A DNA stretch of 64,000 nt from Pseudozobellia sp. WGM2. GTDB lineage: Bacteria; Bacteroidota; Bacteroidia; Flavobacteriales; Flavobacteriaceae. Numbering within the stretch: position 1 is the stretch's first letter; every line of letters starts with the position of its first letter. Location of the stretch: NCBI RefSeq assembly GCF_017810075.1, contig NZ_JADNYK010000003.1, forward strand, positions 620,001-684,000, given 5' to 3'. Positions 8,862-18,874 of this stretch are shown here, piece after piece. The notes below the pieces were generated by a model. That model had not been told where the DNA came from. It searched no databases and saw nothing but the letters and a program-made list of their open reading frames with translations. The position numbers and the translations under genes were made by a program.

Positions 8862-11800
8862 TTAAAATGATAAGTTTAGACCTAGTGTATAATTTCGAGT
8901 TACCGGTCTTTCATAACTAATTCCCACAGCATTTCCATCTTCATCGGTTATTTCCGGATCGATACCTTTCCATTTTGTCCAGGTATGCAAGTTTTTTCCA
9001 CTAGCTACCAATGTCAGGTTTTTAATTCCGATTTTATCCATTAAATCACTATTGAATGTATAACTCAATGAAACATCTTGCAATCGGACAAAACTTCTAT
9101 CCTTAAAGGCTTTGGCCTCAAATTCAGAACCGATATTATCATATCGTAATGACGGGTATTCCGAGTTTGGATTATCCGGTGTCCAATAATCAACTATAAC
9201 AGGAAGCAATCCATTTACCTTACCTCTACCTGCCGGATCCCACTGAGCTACCCTCCAGTACGAGTTGTTACCTAGGTACCCGTTCTTACCTCCTTGAATC
9301 GAATTGATAAACACACTTAAATTGAAATTTTTATAATTGAAGTTGTTCGATATGCCGAAACGATATGCCGGCGCTGTATTACCTAATATTATTCTATCAT
9401 CAGCTATAGAAACACCCCCCCCATTTTGATCAACTACTCGATAATAACCGGGTTCGTAAATACCGGAAATATCAGCATCACCGAATTGATAAATAGGGTT
9501 ATCGGGATCAATTTGCAAATCGTAAATAACCCCTAACTGCTCTCCAATAAAGAAACCTGAATTTGGCAAATCGTCTTCTATTCCGTCTCCGTCATCATCT
9601 TTTCCTAGCACTGAAACCACTTCGTTTCTATTGGTCGAGAAATTAAGTGCTGAAGTCCACTGAAAATCACTTGTCTGAACATTTATCGAATTAATATTAA
9701 ATTCAAATCCCGTATTATGGACTTTGCCCAAATTGGCCGCTGCCGTAGAAAAGCCGTTCAGTGATGGAATATCAATATTGATCAAGATATCTTCAGTATC
9801 GGTATTATAGTATTCTATATTTCCGCTTATTCTATTATTGAACAAACCGAAATCAAGACCTATATTAAGACCTGTGGTCGTCTCCCATTTTAGACCTGCC
9901 GCAGCAATGGTCGAAGTAAACTGCCCACCAACGGTAGTGCCCCCATCACCAAAAACATAAGCGTTATTCTGATCCACCTTGGCCAAAGTTGAGTACCTAG
10001 GCAATGCCCTATTGCCCGATTGACCATAAGAACCTCTTAGCTTTAAATTAGAAACTACATTACTTTCTACTAAAAAATTTTCTCTTGAAAGGGTCCATCC
10101 TAAAGCGACGGAGGGAAAAATTGCAAATTTATTATCCCTTCCAAACCCTGAAAAGCCATCACGTCGAACAGTTCCGGTGAAATAGTACTTGCCATCATAA
10201 TTATAGTTAATTCTACCCATTTGATACAAACTACTCTCTTCTTCTGCACCGGATTGAATATCTAAGGTACTTGCTAAACTTAAATCATTAAAGCCTAAGA
10301 GCTCGTTGCTAAAATTGGTTCCGCTACTTTCCGTTGATTCTATGTAACGTTCTTCACGACCATAAACCGCCGTAAGATTAAGGTTATGCACATCTTTGAT
10401 TATCTTATTGTAAGACAAAATATGATCCATCGTCCAATCTTTATTAAAAAATAAATCTTTCGACCCTTGGGATACCCGATCTGAAGTTTTGAACAAATAT
10501 TGATTATGTTTTCTTGTTCTTGTACTATTATTATAGTTCATTCTGTATGACAGCCCCTCTACCCATGGTATATCTATAATGGTATAAATTGTAGTGTTCA
10601 AATGGGTTCTTTTATCATCGTCAAGATCGTTTTCAGTAAGCAACGTGCTATTACCGAAACGTTCGGTTACTTTTGAAACAATATTGCCATCCTCATCATA
10701 AGCAGCGGCAAACGGCGAGTAGGTATAAGCTGACCTACTAAATTCTATACCCGAATAATCGGCTGAAGTCACAAATGAATTGGTGCCGATTTTCAACCAA
10801 TTATTTAATTTTAGTTCTAAATTGACGCGACCGGTTATTTTACTGAAATTATCACCCTTAATTACCTCTTCATTATCTAAAAAAGAGCCCGATACGAAAT
10901 AGGTAATATTATCTGTACTACCACCAATGCTTAGGTTGTGATTATTTACAAAACCAGTTCTTGTCAACAAATCTTGCCAGTCTACATTAGTACCGTTTTC
11001 AAAACCTGCAACTTCTTGAGGATCAAGATCAGCTACAGGATTGTAATCTGGATTGTAATTATCACCTTGAGGATAAGCCTCAGGCCATTTGAAGGCCCTT
11101 TTTTGATCTAAATAATCTTCTCTAGAACCATATTCCAATCGATTAGCGTCTTTCTTAAAACTATATCGGGTCGAATAATTAAACACTGGCTTACCTGAGC
11201 CTCCACTAACTTTACCTGATTTCGTTGTAACTATAATGACACCATTTGCTGCTTGCGAACCGTAAATTGCAGTAGAACTTGCATCCTTCAATACATCTAT
11301 CGATTGTACATCATCAGGATTAATATCTTGCAACGAACCTCTAAATATAATTCCGTCTACTACTATTAAAGGGGTGTTGGCACCTTCCGAGCCTCCGAAG
11401 TTATTCTGTCCTCTAACCGAGAATGAAACATCACCCCCTGCTTCATTACTGACCCCGACATTTAAACCCGCCACAGTACCCTGCAGCGACTGAACTATAC
11501 TTGTGTTTCCTTGATTTCTAAATGTTTCAATATCCGCACTTGCTACCGCCCCAGTTACATCTGATTTTTTCTGAGTACCATACCCTACCACCACGACTTC
11601 ATCCAATAAGTTATTATCGGGTTGAAGGCTGATATTAATATTTGCCCTACCCTGTATAGGCTCTTCAAGAGATTTGAAACCTACATAACTAAATACCAAC
11701 GTTCCGTTGTTTTCGGCATTAATAGCATAGTTTCCATCAAAATCTGTTGTGGTTCCCCGAGTGGTGTTCTTTATGACAATAGAAACACCGGGGAGTGGTT

Positions 11801-11927
11801 CACCGGTTTCTGCATCGGTGACGACACCATTTACACTCAGGTCAGCTTGAGCAACTACTGTCGTTAAACTAGTCAAGAACAATAGCAACAAAAGGAAACT
11901 TTCTCTGTTGAATTTTTCAATTTTCAT
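8862..11927 (-). CDS. SusC/RagA TonB-dependent transporter A
   Basis: A 1021-residue outer-membrane TonB-dependent channel. It starts with a signal peptide to about residue 27, then a CarboxypepD_reg-like domain (VNGVVTDAETGEPLPGVS onward). A TonB-box-like acidic segment follows with LDEVVVVGYGTQKKSDVTGAV, then the plug with IDVLKDASSTAIYGSQAANGVI, and a large beta-barrel ending LGLNLSF with the usual terminal Phe. With SusD-A it imports an oligosaccharide across the outer membrane, driven by TonB/ExbBD encoded elsewhere. The gene lies downstream of the nine-gene sugar operon but 324 bases away, past a candidate terminator, so it probably has its own promoter. Pairs B and C are paralogues with clearly different barrels. 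Confidence 0.95.
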   Translation of the reverse strand: MKIEKFNRESFLLLLLFLTSLTTVVAQADLSVNGVVTDAETGEPLPGVSIVIKNTTRGTTTDFDGNYAINAENNGTLVFSYVGFKSLEEPIQGRANINISLQPDNNLLDEVVVVGYGTQKKSDVTGAVASADIETFRNQGNTSIVQSLQGTVAGLNVGVSNEAGGDVSFSVRGQNNFGGSEGANTPLIVVDGIIFRGSLQDINPDDVQSIDVLKDASSTAIYGSQAANGVIIVTTKSGKVSGGSGKPVFNYSTRYSFKKDANRLEYGSREDYLDQKRAFKWPEAYPQGDNYNPDYNPVADLDPQEVAGFENGTNVDWQDLLTRTGFVNNHNLSIGGSTDNITYFVSGSFLDNEEVIKGDNFSKITGRVNLELKLNNWLKIGTNSFVTSADYSGIEFSRSAYTYSPFAAAYDEDGNIVSKVTERFGNSTLLTENDLDDDKRTHLNTTIYTIIDIPWVEGLSYRMNYNNSTRTRKHNQYLFKTSDRVSQGSKDLFFNKDWTMDHILSYNKIIKDVHNLNLTAVYGREERYIESTESSGTNFSNELLGFNDLSLASTLDIQSGAEEESSLYQMGRINYNYDGKYYFTGTVRRDGFSGFGRDNKFAIFPSVALGWTLSRENFLVESNVVSNLKLRGSYGQSGNRALPRYSTLAKVDQNNAYVFGDGGTTVGGQFTSTIAAAGLKWETTTGLNIGLDFGLFNNRISGNIEYYNTDTEDILINIDIPSLNGFSTAAANLGKVHNTGFEFNINSINVQTSDFQWTSALNFSTNRNEVVSVLGKDDDGDGIEDDLPNSGFFIGEQLGVIYDLQIDPDNPIYQFGDADISGIYEPGYYRVVDQNGGGVSIADDRIILGNTAPAYRFGISNNFNYKNFNLSVFINSIQGGKNGYLGNNSYWRVAQWDPAGRGKVNGLLPVIVDYWTPDNPNSEYPSLRYDNIGSEFEAKAFKDRSFVRLQDVSLSYTFNSDLMDKIGIKNLTLVASGKNLHTWTKWKGIDPEITDEDGNAVGISYERPVTRNYTLGLNLSF

Positions 11928-12251
11928 ATGGTTGGTTGATTACTAGAGAGAAATCATCAATAATACTACCGAACAAGAACCAGCTAAAAGTTTATTTATA
12001 TCAATTTTTTATTAAAAAAATTAATTAAACAAACTCCAAAAAATTGTACAGCTACGTAATCAACAATTATTCTCTTAAAAATTTACGAAACTAAAATAAT
12101 AAATAAAAAATAGTAAAATAAAAAAAACGAAGTTTTTAATAAAAAAAGATAATAAAGTGTGTTTTTCACATTTTACTTGCGACAGTATATATAGATTTAC
12201 AGTCGCTTTTTAAATCAAGCGCAAAATGTAAATTTCAGATAGTAAGACGAA
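11928..12251. other. Intergenic region between FGGY kinase and SusC-A
   Basis: 324 bases without a credible gene, very AT-rich around 12000-12150. It must hold the leftward SusC-A promoter, although I could not find a convincing -33/-7 pair. It contains AATTTACGAAA (12080-12090), which resembles elements near the DeoR gene and DUF1593-3. It also contains a candidate terminator for the upstream operon (12141-12174) and an inverted repeat GCGAC (12179-12183) / GTCGC (12202-12206). Confidence 0.6.
12141..12174 (-). terminator. Candidate intrinsic terminator of the nine-gene sugar operon
   Basis: Read on the minus strand, AAAATGTG pairs with CACACTTT (12154-12161 with 12167-12174, one G-T wobble) around a five-base loop. 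A run of seven T follows six bases later (12141-12147). It lies about 80 bases past the kinase stop codon, a sensible place to end the operon transcript. Confidence 0.5.
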
Positions 12252-13748
12252 TCAGTTCTTTTTAGATTTTAATAGAAGCTGCCAATGTTGATAAGCTAGT
12301 TTAGCTATCTGGTTTTCTTGAGGTAGGTAAGACAGATTTAAGTCTTTGCCGTATTGTGGAAGTTCTTTTACGCTGTTGAAAATGCTTGCCCCAAGCCCGG
12401 AAATCAAGGCGGCCCCCAAAGCGGAAACATCTGAAATACCAATATTAACTACTGGCTTTTGCAATAAGTCGGCCATATACTGCATAAGAAATTTGTTGGC
12501 GGTGATACCACCATCTACATTCAACTCTTTCAGTTGATGACCCGTCTCTTCTTCTATGGCCACTATAACATCTTTAATCTGATACGCAATAGATTCTAGA
12601 GCGGCCCTCACCAAATGATTCTTTGTAGTACCGAAAGTCAAGCCATGAATGGAGCCTTTCCAGTCTTTCTGCCAATAAGGCGCGCCCATTCCGCTAAAAG
12701 CAGGAATAAGATAGACTCCTTCATTTTCATCCAACGAAGTAGCCCTAGTCTCTATCTCTTCATGTGAAGTAAAAATACCGAGTTGATTTTTGAGCCATTC
12801 AAGGGTAGACCCACAACTTACAATAACGCCCTCAAAGGCGTAATTAACCCTACCGTCGACACTATAGCCGATTGTGGTCAACACTCCACTCTTGTTTTCT
12901 TTATTGACCTGTTCAGCATTCCATAACATTGAGGATCCCGTACCCAATGTCGCTTTGGCCATTCCGGTTTCAAAACATTGTTCTCCAACGAATGCAGCAT
13001 GTGAATCACCAATCAATCCCGTTATCGGAATAGGTTGTTCTAAGACCCCATCAAAATCGGAATGCCCATATTGGTCTGCAGATGACAATACTTCAGGTAA
13101 GTTGAGCCCTGTTAATTGATAACACTCTAACAGTTCAGCATCCCATTGCTGGTCATATATATTATAAAATAACGTTCTGGAGGCATTGGTGTGGTCAGTC
13201 AAGTACTTTTCGCCATTGGTCAATTTAAATAGTAACCATGAATCTACCGTACCAAAATAAGCTTCACCACGATCAATAGCCGATTTTATCAATGAGCTGT
13301 TTCTATAAAGCCATATTAATTTGGTGGCAGAAAAATATGGGTCGATGGTCAGTCCGGTTTTCTCATTGACCAATTTTTCAAGCCCCAAATCTTCAAGTTC
13401 CTCACAAATAGCCACTGACCGTTTACATTGCCAAACTACAGCATTATGCAAGGGTTTCCCTTCTTTATTCCAAACCACGAAAGTTTCCCTTTGATTAGAA
13501 ATACCACATGAGAGAATATGGGGCAGCTCTCCCTTATTTTCTTCTTTATAGATGGCACAACATTTTTCCACAGCTTGTATCACCGAACTGTAAATGTCCA
13601 CTGGATCCTGCTCCACGAAACCCGAGCTGGGGAAAGTGGACTTCAAAGGTTCCGTAGCTTTGGTCACCAACTTGCCTGAGGTATCGAACAGTATGGCTTT
13701 GGTTCCGCTTGTTCCTTGATCTATCGCTAAAATAAGGGGTATGGACAT
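12252..13748 (-). CDS. FGGY carbohydrate kinase, glycerol-kinase-like (candidate apulose kinase)
   Basis: A 498-residue cytoplasmic kinase of the FGGY family. The N-terminal phosphate-binding DQGTSGTK begins at D10, the catalytic-base motif is GDSHAA (D248), and the second ATPase-fold half has GTGSSMLW and LNVDGGITANKFL. It resembles glycerol kinase closely: the residues matching the glycerol contacts of E. coli GlpK (Arg/Glu in NQRE at R87/E88, Tyr138, Asp248) appear retained. The last gene of an operon with an isomerase, a split transketolase and a CUT2 ABC transporter, it probably phosphorylates the ketose made by the isomerase. D-apulose has a glycerol-like C(OH)(CH2OH)2 end, so ApuK-type activity fits. 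Glycerol, dihydroxyacetone or another ketose remain possible. Confidence 0.85.
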   Translation of the reverse strand: MSIPLILAIDQGTSGTKAILFDTSGKLVTKATEPLKSTFPSSGFVEQDPVDIYSSVIQAVEKCCAIYKEENKGELPHILSCGISNQRETFVVWNKEGKPLHNAVVWQCKRSVAICEELEDLGLEKLVNEKTGLTIDPYFSATKLIWLYRNSSLIKSAIDRGEAYFGTVDSWLLFKLTNGEKYLTDHTNASRTLFYNIYDQQWDAELLECYQLTGLNLPEVLSSADQYGHSDFDGVLEQPIPITGLIGDSHAAFVGEQCFETGMAKATLGTGSSMLWNAEQVNKENKSGVLTTIGYSVDGRVNYAFEGVIVSCGSTLEWLKNQLGIFTSHEEIETRATSLDENEGVYLIPAFSGMGAPYWQKDWKGSIHGLTFGTTKNHLVRAALESIAYQIKDVIVAIEEETGHQLKELNVDGGITANKFLMQYMADLLQKPVVNIGISDVSALGAALISGLGASIFNSVKELPQYGKDLNLSYLPQENQIAKLAYQHWQLLLKSKKN

Positions 13749-13788
13749 TAGGTTATTTTTGGTGCTAATAATTCTTAGGGCTGCTGAT

Positions 13789-14757
13789 CTACTCTTCGTT
13801 TGGGTGATTGACCCGATCTAATATTACGGCTATAAGTATGACAAAACCTTTGATGATTTGTTGCCAAAAAGGGGATACGTTCAATAATACCAGACCGCTA
13901 TTCAAAACCCCGATAATCAATGCGCCCTGTACGGTACCCATAATGGAACCCCGCCCACCGGATAAGGAAGTTCCTCCAATTACTACAGCAGCAATAGAAT
14001 CTAATTCGTAACTAAAGCCTGCGTTCGGTTGGGCGGAATCTAATCTTGAGGTAAGAATTATGCCTCCTACGGCCGCAAGAATACCTGCTAAAGCATAAAC
14101 CCAAATTTTAATTTTCGAAATATTCAGACCAGACAAGCGTGCCGCACTTTCATTACCGCCAATCGCGTAAACATAACGACCGAATTTCGTTTTTTTGGTT
14201 ACAACAACGGCTATCGCCACTACTACGGCAGTTATCCACACAGGCATTGGTATGCCCAAAAACCAACCTGTACCTATAAAGGCAAAATGTTCCCCCAATC
14301 CTGTAATCGGGAAACCGCCCGTCCACAACATGGTTGCCCCACGAGCTATAGTCAACATGGCCAGTGTGGCTACGAAAGGAGGTACCTTAAAACGGGTAAT
14401 CATCCAGCCATTGAACAGGCCTAGACCGCCACCGACCGAAAGACCGGCAAGAAGTGCACCGAGAACCGTAAAACCTATATAAATGTTCAACGAAGGTATC
14501 TCAACGCCGTATTTGAGAAGGCCCGCTGCTACTGCCCCACTAAAAGCCAAAATAGAACCTACCGATAAATCGATACCTCTAGTCAAAATCACCAGGGTCA
14601 TGCCTACAGAGATGCATACATTAACGGATATCTGACGCATAATATTCCAGCCATTTTCGGGGGTCAAAAACTTGTCTGACATTATGGTCAACACTATGCA
14701 CATAACCAATAAGGCTATGATAGACTGAAACTTTAAAAGCGTGTTCTTTATTGACAT
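13789..14757 (-). CDS. CUT2 (ribose-type) ABC sugar transporter, permease
   Basis: A 322-residue integral membrane protein of the RbsC/BPD_transp_2 family, about 8-10 hydrophobic helices, with the conserved GMTLVILTRGIDLSVGS block (about 52-68) and the C-terminal VIGGTSLSGGRGSIMGT coupling region. It forms the inner-membrane channel for the sugar delivered by the binding protein encoded at 16929-17897, using the ATPase encoded just upstream (27 bases). CUT2 importers usually carry monosaccharides, commonly pentoses and their analogues. ABC sugar importers are uncommon in Bacteroidetes, which mostly use SusCD with MFS permeases, so its presence points to a specialised or acquired sugar pathway. 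Confidence 0.93.
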   Translation of the reverse strand: MSIKNTLLKFQSIIALLVMCIVLTIMSDKFLTPENGWNIMRQISVNVCISVGMTLVILTRGIDLSVGSILAFSGAVAAGLLKYGVEIPSLNIYIGFTVLGALLAGLSVGGGLGLFNGWMITRFKVPPFVATLAMLTIARGATMLWTGGFPITGLGEHFAFIGTGWFLGIPMPVWITAVVVAIAVVVTKKTKFGRYVYAIGGNESAARLSGLNISKIKIWVYALAGILAAVGGIILTSRLDSAQPNAGFSYELDSIAAVVIGGTSLSGGRGSIMGTVQGALIIGVLNSGLVLLNVSPFWQQIIKGFVILIAVILDRVNHPNEE

Positions 14758-14784
14758 TTCTGTTTTATATCGTTACCGAATTTT

Positions 14785-16302
14785 TTAAGAAATAGCGGCA
14801 TTCATTATCGCATCTTCATTGGCCTCTTCTTGACTGAATTCTCCCGTAATTCGAGATTCTCCCATAACCAATATTCTATCTGAAATAGCCATTACCTCCG
14901 GCAGCTCAGAAGAGACTACCAAAACCCCAAGACCATTCTTGGCCAAATTATTGATGAGATGATAAATCTCGTTTTTAGCATTTACGTCAATACCCCTGGT
15001 GGGCTCATCTAAAAACAAAATTTTGGGGGTGGTTGCCAACCATTTAGACAACACCACCTTTTGTTGGTTGCCACCGCTCAGATTTTTTGACAACTGCTTT
15101 TCCGAAGAAGCCTTTATCTTCAGGTCGCTCATATAGTTCTTGGTGAGGCGACCTTCTAACTGTTTGCTCAAAAATCCGTTTTTAATGGTCTGATCGATGC
15201 TGGCCATACTAACATTCTTGCAAATTTGCATTTGCAGAACCAAACCATCTTCTTTTCGGTCTTCAGGAACTAGCCCCATACCTAGGTTAACGGCATCGGT
15301 AACCGATTTGATTTTCACCTCTTCGCCTTCGATATAGATTTTGCCCAACATCAGTTTAGGGTGTAGACCGAACAGGGTTTCCAAAAGCTCTGTGCGCCCA
15401 GCGCCCATCAGTCCGAAAATGCCTAAAACCTCTCCTTTTCTCAGGGAAAAGCTCACATCTTTCACCAAAAACTCTGTTTTTTCACGATTCTTGGGCAGTG
15501 AAATGTTCTCAACCCTCAACATCTCTTCGCCAATAGGTGATGCCTCTTTGACATAAAGATTCTTTAAATCCCTTCCAACCATAAGCCTGATAAGGTCATC
15601 TTTAGATGCATCACTAATATCTTCAATAGTGCCGACCATTTTCCCATCTCTTAAACCGATAAAGCGGTCGGCTATCTTAAAAAGTTCATCCAACTTATGC
15701 GATATGTATAAAATGGAAACCCCTTGTTTCTTAAGGTTTGCTATTACCTTAAAAAGATTTTCGACCTCGGTATCTGTGATTGCGGAAGTGGGCTCATCCA
15801 TAATAACCACTTTGGCATCTTCAAGTAAAGCCTTGGCGATTTCAATTTGCTGCTGCTGCCCCACTCTTAAATCGGCAACCAATGTAGTCGGTGCTATATC
15901 GCAATCCAACCGTTGTAAAAGCGATTTCGTCAGCTTGTTCATCTGCTTAAAATCGAGCATACCTAAAGCATCTTCAATTTCTCGCCCTAAGAAAATATTC
16001 GCGGTTACCGTCAAATACGGAATAAGATTCAACTCTTGGTGAATGATGGCAATACCCTTTTTCATAGCCTCCTTCGGATTGGAAAAATTCACCTTTTCAC
16101 CCTTTACAAATAAATCACCTTCATAATCGGGATAAACCCCGGAAAGAATTTTCATCAGGGTAGATTTGCCAGCACCATTCTCACCAACAATAACATTTAC
16201 CTTTCCTTGATGAACATCGATGGTCACATTATCCAATGCAGTTATGCCACCAAATTTTTTGGTGATACCCTGAGCTGTTAGTATGTGATTATTTACCGAC
16301 AA
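14785..16302 (-). CDS. CUT2 ABC sugar transporter, ATP-binding protein
   Basis: A 505-residue protein with two fused ABC ATPase domains, as in RbsA/MglA. Domain 1 has the Walker A GENGAGKST (40-48), the signature LRVGQQQ (145-151) and Walker B VVIMDEPTS (165-173). Domain 2 has a degenerate Walker A (GLMGAGRTE), the signature LSGGNQQKV and Walker B ILFLDEPTRGID. An altered second P-loop is normal for this family. It powers the permease encoded 27 bases downstream, and its start codon lies only 4 bases after the DUF2291 gene. The substrate is set by the binding protein, not by this subunit. Confidence 0.95.
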   Translation of the reverse strand: MSVNNHILTAQGITKKFGGITALDNVTIDVHQGKVNVIVGENGAGKSTLMKILSGVYPDYEGDLFVKGEKVNFSNPKEAMKKGIAIIHQELNLIPYLTVTANIFLGREIEDALGMLDFKQMNKLTKSLLQRLDCDIAPTTLVADLRVGQQQQIEIAKALLEDAKVVIMDEPTSAITDTEVENLFKVIANLKKQGVSILYISHKLDELFKIADRFIGLRDGKMVGTIEDISDASKDDLIRLMVGRDLKNLYVKEASPIGEEMLRVENISLPKNREKTEFLVKDVSFSLRKGEVLGIFGLMGAGRTELLETLFGLHPKLMLGKIYIEGEEVKIKSVTDAVNLGMGLVPEDRKEDGLVLQMQICKNVSMASIDQTIKNGFLSKQLEGRLTKNYMSDLKIKASSEKQLSKNLSGGNQQKVVLSKWLATTPKILFLDEPTRGIDVNAKNEIYHLINNLAKNGLGVLVVSSELPEVMAISDRILVMGESRITGEFSQEEANEDAIMNAAIS

Positions 16303-16306
16303 GAAG

Positions 16307-16948
16307 TTAGTTGATTTTTAAAACCAAGGGAACTACCCGAAGTTCGTCTAAAGCAGGCTCTTTTTGATTGATTTTAATTGCACCCTTAAAGTATATTTGA
16401 TCACCTTCTTTTATATTTTTTAAAAATGGAGGGATAATTTCGTCTCGAACTCGATTATTTAATTCGATCGAAATATTATTGAAATCCATCGTATTTTGGT
16501 AATCACCAATATCGAACATACCCGATGCCTCACGTATGGCATTGCCAAAAATAAAATCGGTAGCAATACGAATCTCTCTTCCGGAACCATCACCAAGGCC
16601 CACCAATACCGCTTCATCTAAAACACTGATCACTCGTGCATCATCTTCGACCATAAAGTAAAAATTTTTACTGATGCCCAACTTCTTACCTTGCTCTTCA
16701 AGTGTAAGATTCAAATCAGATTCCAGTCTAGAAATCAAATCCGAAGCATTGGCAACCTGTATTTGCCCCATACCATCGTTCATAAATTCCGCAGCCGCTA
16801 AAGCCGGATCAAAACTCAGGTCGCTTTGAGATTTCACCACTTCATCTAAAGGCCTAAAATAAACTGAGTTGTACAGCGCAATGGCCAATAACACCAATAA
16901 GACTACATTTTTGATAAGTTTTTTGGCTTTACTCGGTCGACCCTTCAT
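16307..16948 (-). CDS. DUF2291-family membrane-anchored protein of a sugar ABC operon
   Basis: About 213 residues with one N-terminal transmembrane segment ([19 protein letters not shown]) and a periplasmic domain typical of DUF2291, a family seen almost only inside CUT2 sugar-transport operons. The C-terminal part reads like an OB-type fold ending [13 protein letters not shown]. Function is unknown; a role in assembling the transporter or stabilising its binding protein is a guess. The ATG at 16948 is preferred to a TTG at 16957. It overlaps the end of the binding-protein gene by 20 bases, indicating translational coupling, and is followed after 4 bases by the ATPase gene. Confidence 0.82.
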   Translation of the reverse strand: MKGRPSKAKKLIKNVVLLVLLAIALYNSVYFRPLDEVVKSQSDLSFDPALAAAEFMNDGMGQIQVANASDLISRLESDLNLTLEEQGKKLGISKNFYFMVEDDARVISVLDEAVLVGLGDGSGREIRIATDFIFGNAIREASGMFDIGDYQNTMDFNNISIELNNRVRDEIIPPFLKNIKEGDQIYFKGAIKINQKEPALDELRVVPLVLKIN

Positions 16949-17897
16949 ACGCTCCAAATTCAGAAATATTTTCTTTGGTTACCACCTCCACGGCAATTGG
17001 CATTTTTTTGCTCATGTCTCTCTCACCCTTTAAATACTTATCAGCCAACTCGGCAGCGGTTCTCGCCATGAATTTAGGAGACTGCATTGCCGTTGCCGTA
17101 ATTTTATTATCGCCAATGGCATTCATTACATCTTCGGCGCCATCGAATCCAAAGACCTTTACACTATCCGCTTTTCCTGCAGCTACCAAAGCTTGGTAAG
17201 CCCCCATTGCCATGGCATCGTTTCCACAAAATACAGCATCGATATCAGGGTTCGATTGAAGCACGGATTCTAAAACCTCCATCGCTTTGCTTCTATCAAA
17301 ATCGGCACTTTGTTGAGATACCATTTCCAATTCAGGAAAGTGGTCGACAACACTGTGAAATCCTTTTGAGCGATTCCAGGTATTATTATCACCGACAAGA
17401 CCTAAAAGCTCTACATATTTCCCCTTTTTATTTAGTTGACGTACAAAATATTGGCCTAGCTCTACACAACCGGAAAAACTGTCGGAAATAATTTGGGTTA
17501 CCGGGCCATCTAGAGAATTCACCTCCCTATCCATACAAAAAGTGGGTATACCCGCCTGTTTGGCCCTGTTCACGTTACTTACTGACCCATCAGCATCGGT
17601 AGGGTTAAAAAGAATGGCATCAAAACCTGCAGCGATTAAATTTTCAAAATGCTCAGCCTCTTTTGCCGTATTGTTCTGTGAATCAAAAATAGTAGCCTCA
17701 TAACCCAATTCTCTTGACCTTTCGGCCGCTGATTCACCCAGCACCACAAACCATGGGTTGTTTAAAGTAGAAACGACAACCGCCATTTTTTTTGTTTCGT
17801 TCTTATCACTATCACGACAAGACCAGACCAACAAAACGAGACTGGCAATTAAGATTGGACTTAAATTTTTGAAAACTAAACGTAGGTTCATTAGCAT
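16929..17897 (-). CDS. CUT2 ABC transporter sugar-binding lipoprotein
   Basis: A periplasmic binding protein of the ribose/galactose type (Peripla_BP_4). The mature part begins after a lipobox ending WSC (C27). Characteristic blocks are [43 protein letters not shown] and [18 protein letters not shown], the last carrying the usual Asp that binds sugar hydroxyls. The best start is the ATG at 17897, which shares its A with the TGA stop of the transketolase gene upstream; a TTG at 17927 is less likely. Its operon with an isomerase, kinase and split transketolase suggests a pentose-like ligand. D-apiose is the favoured hypothesis; ribose or xylulose-type sugars are alternatives. Confidence 0.92.
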   Translation of the reverse strand: MLMNLRLVFKNLSPILIASLVLLVWSCRDSDKNETKKMAVVVSTLNNPWFVVLGESAAERSRELGYEATIFDSQNNTAKEAEHFENLIAAGFDAILFNPTDADGSVSNVNRAKQAGIPTFCMDREVNSLDGPVTQIISDSFSGCVELGQYFVRQLNKKGKYVELLGLVGDNNTWNRSKGFHSVVDHFPELEMVSQQSADFDRSKAMEVLESVLQSNPDIDAVFCGNDAMAMGAYQALVAAGKADSVKVFGFDGAEDVMNAIGDNKITATAMQSPKFMARTAAELADKYLKGERDMSKKMPIAVEVVTKENISEFGAYEGSTE

Positions 17898-18868
17898 CAG
17901 TTTGACAACATTTCTTTTCCTAGGCAATAAAGTCCATCTTTAGAAATTCCGTAATAATTGAAGATTTCAACTTGAGATCCCGTTACCGTATATTCATCAG
18001 GTATACCTACCATAACGAATGGAACATGGTGTCTTTTTTGCATTAAGTGTGAGGCACAGGCTTCACCCAAACCTCCGTTGACCATATGCTCTTCGACCGT
18101 TATTATAGGCACTCCATACGCCGCTAAATTATCTAGCAGTTCGGTATCTAAGGGCTTAATAGTATGCATACTTATGACGGTAGATTCAACACCGTGCTTT
18201 TCTTTCAGTTCATTAGCAGCAGACAATGCGGGATAAACTGTTTCGCCGGTTGCGATAAAAATCAAATCTTTTCCTTCTCTAACCCTACGGCCCTTACCAA
18301 ATTCAAATTTGGCATCGACATCATTCAAAAAAGGCATTGGTTTTTTACCCAATCTGATATATACAGGCTTATCTGCGGCGGCGGCAAAATGAACGGCCTG
18401 CTCTGTCTCGAAGTTATCTGCAGGAGCTAGAATCGAAATATTATTGATTGCTCTTAGAACAGCATAATCGTGTAGGCTATGGTGTGTGGTACCTAAAGCA
18501 CCGTAACTGACACCGGCACTTATACCTACAAGCACTGCTGGGTTATCGGAATAGGCTACATCATTTTTAATCTGCTCAAGGGCCCTTGCGGTAATGAAAC
18601 AGGCTGGAGAAACCGCAAATGGTTTTTTGCCAGCGGAGGCAAGACCTGCAGCGACGCCGACCAAATTTTGCTCGGCGATACCCACCTCTACGATTTGATT
18701 TGGATATTTTTCACCGAACGGCACCAATTTTCCTGAACCACGGGAATCACTGGTGACCACCATTATATTTTTGTTGGATGCTGCCAATTTTTCAAGTGTT
18801 TCAGCAAAAACAACTTGATTGGCGATACCCATTCTTAAATCTTTCTCTTCAATTTTATCTAACTCCAT
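17897..18868 (-). CDS. Transketolase C-terminal subunit (candidate AptB-like)
   Basis: A 323-residue protein containing the pyrimidine-binding and C-terminal domains of transketolase. The catalytic Glu that activates thiamine diphosphate is E66 in GIAEQN, and GTTHHSLHD supplies His residues at the active site. The N-terminal half is a separate gene 6 bases upstream, so the enzyme is a split alpha2beta2 transketolase. Split transketolases occur in ordinary pentose-phosphate metabolism, but also as AptA/AptB, which convert apulose 4-phosphate plus glyceraldehyde 3-phosphate to dihydroxyacetone phosphate plus xylulose 5-phosphate. Its place between a sugar isomerase and an ABC transporter supports a pathway-specific enzyme. 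Its stop codon overlaps the binding-protein start. Confidence 0.9.
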   Translation of the reverse strand: MELDKIEEKDLRMGIANQVVFAETLEKLAASNKNIMVVTSDSRGSGKLVPFGEKYPNQIVEVGIAEQNLVGVAAGLASAGKKPFAVSPACFITARALEQIKNDVAYSDNPAVLVGISAGVSYGALGTTHHSLHDYAVLRAINNISILAPADNFETEQAVHFAAAADKPVYIRLGKKPMPFLNDVDAKFEFGKGRRVREGKDLIFIATGETVYPALSAANELKEKHGVESTVISMHTIKPLDTELLDNLAAYGVPIITVEEHMVNGGLGEACASHLMQKRHHVPFVMVGIPDEYTVTGSQVEIFNYYGISKDGLYCLGKEMLSN

Positions 18869-18874
18869 TCGCCT

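Noticed and set aside
15629-16042. 137-codon open frame antisense to the ABC ATPase gene
   Set aside because: The opposite strand encodes all ATPase motifs; this frame has no recognisable protein features.
17898-17927. Upstream TTG start for the sugar-binding protein
   Set aside because: It would overlap the transketolase gene by 31 bases and place charged residues before the signal peptide; the ATG at 17897 overlaps the previous stop in the usual coupled way.
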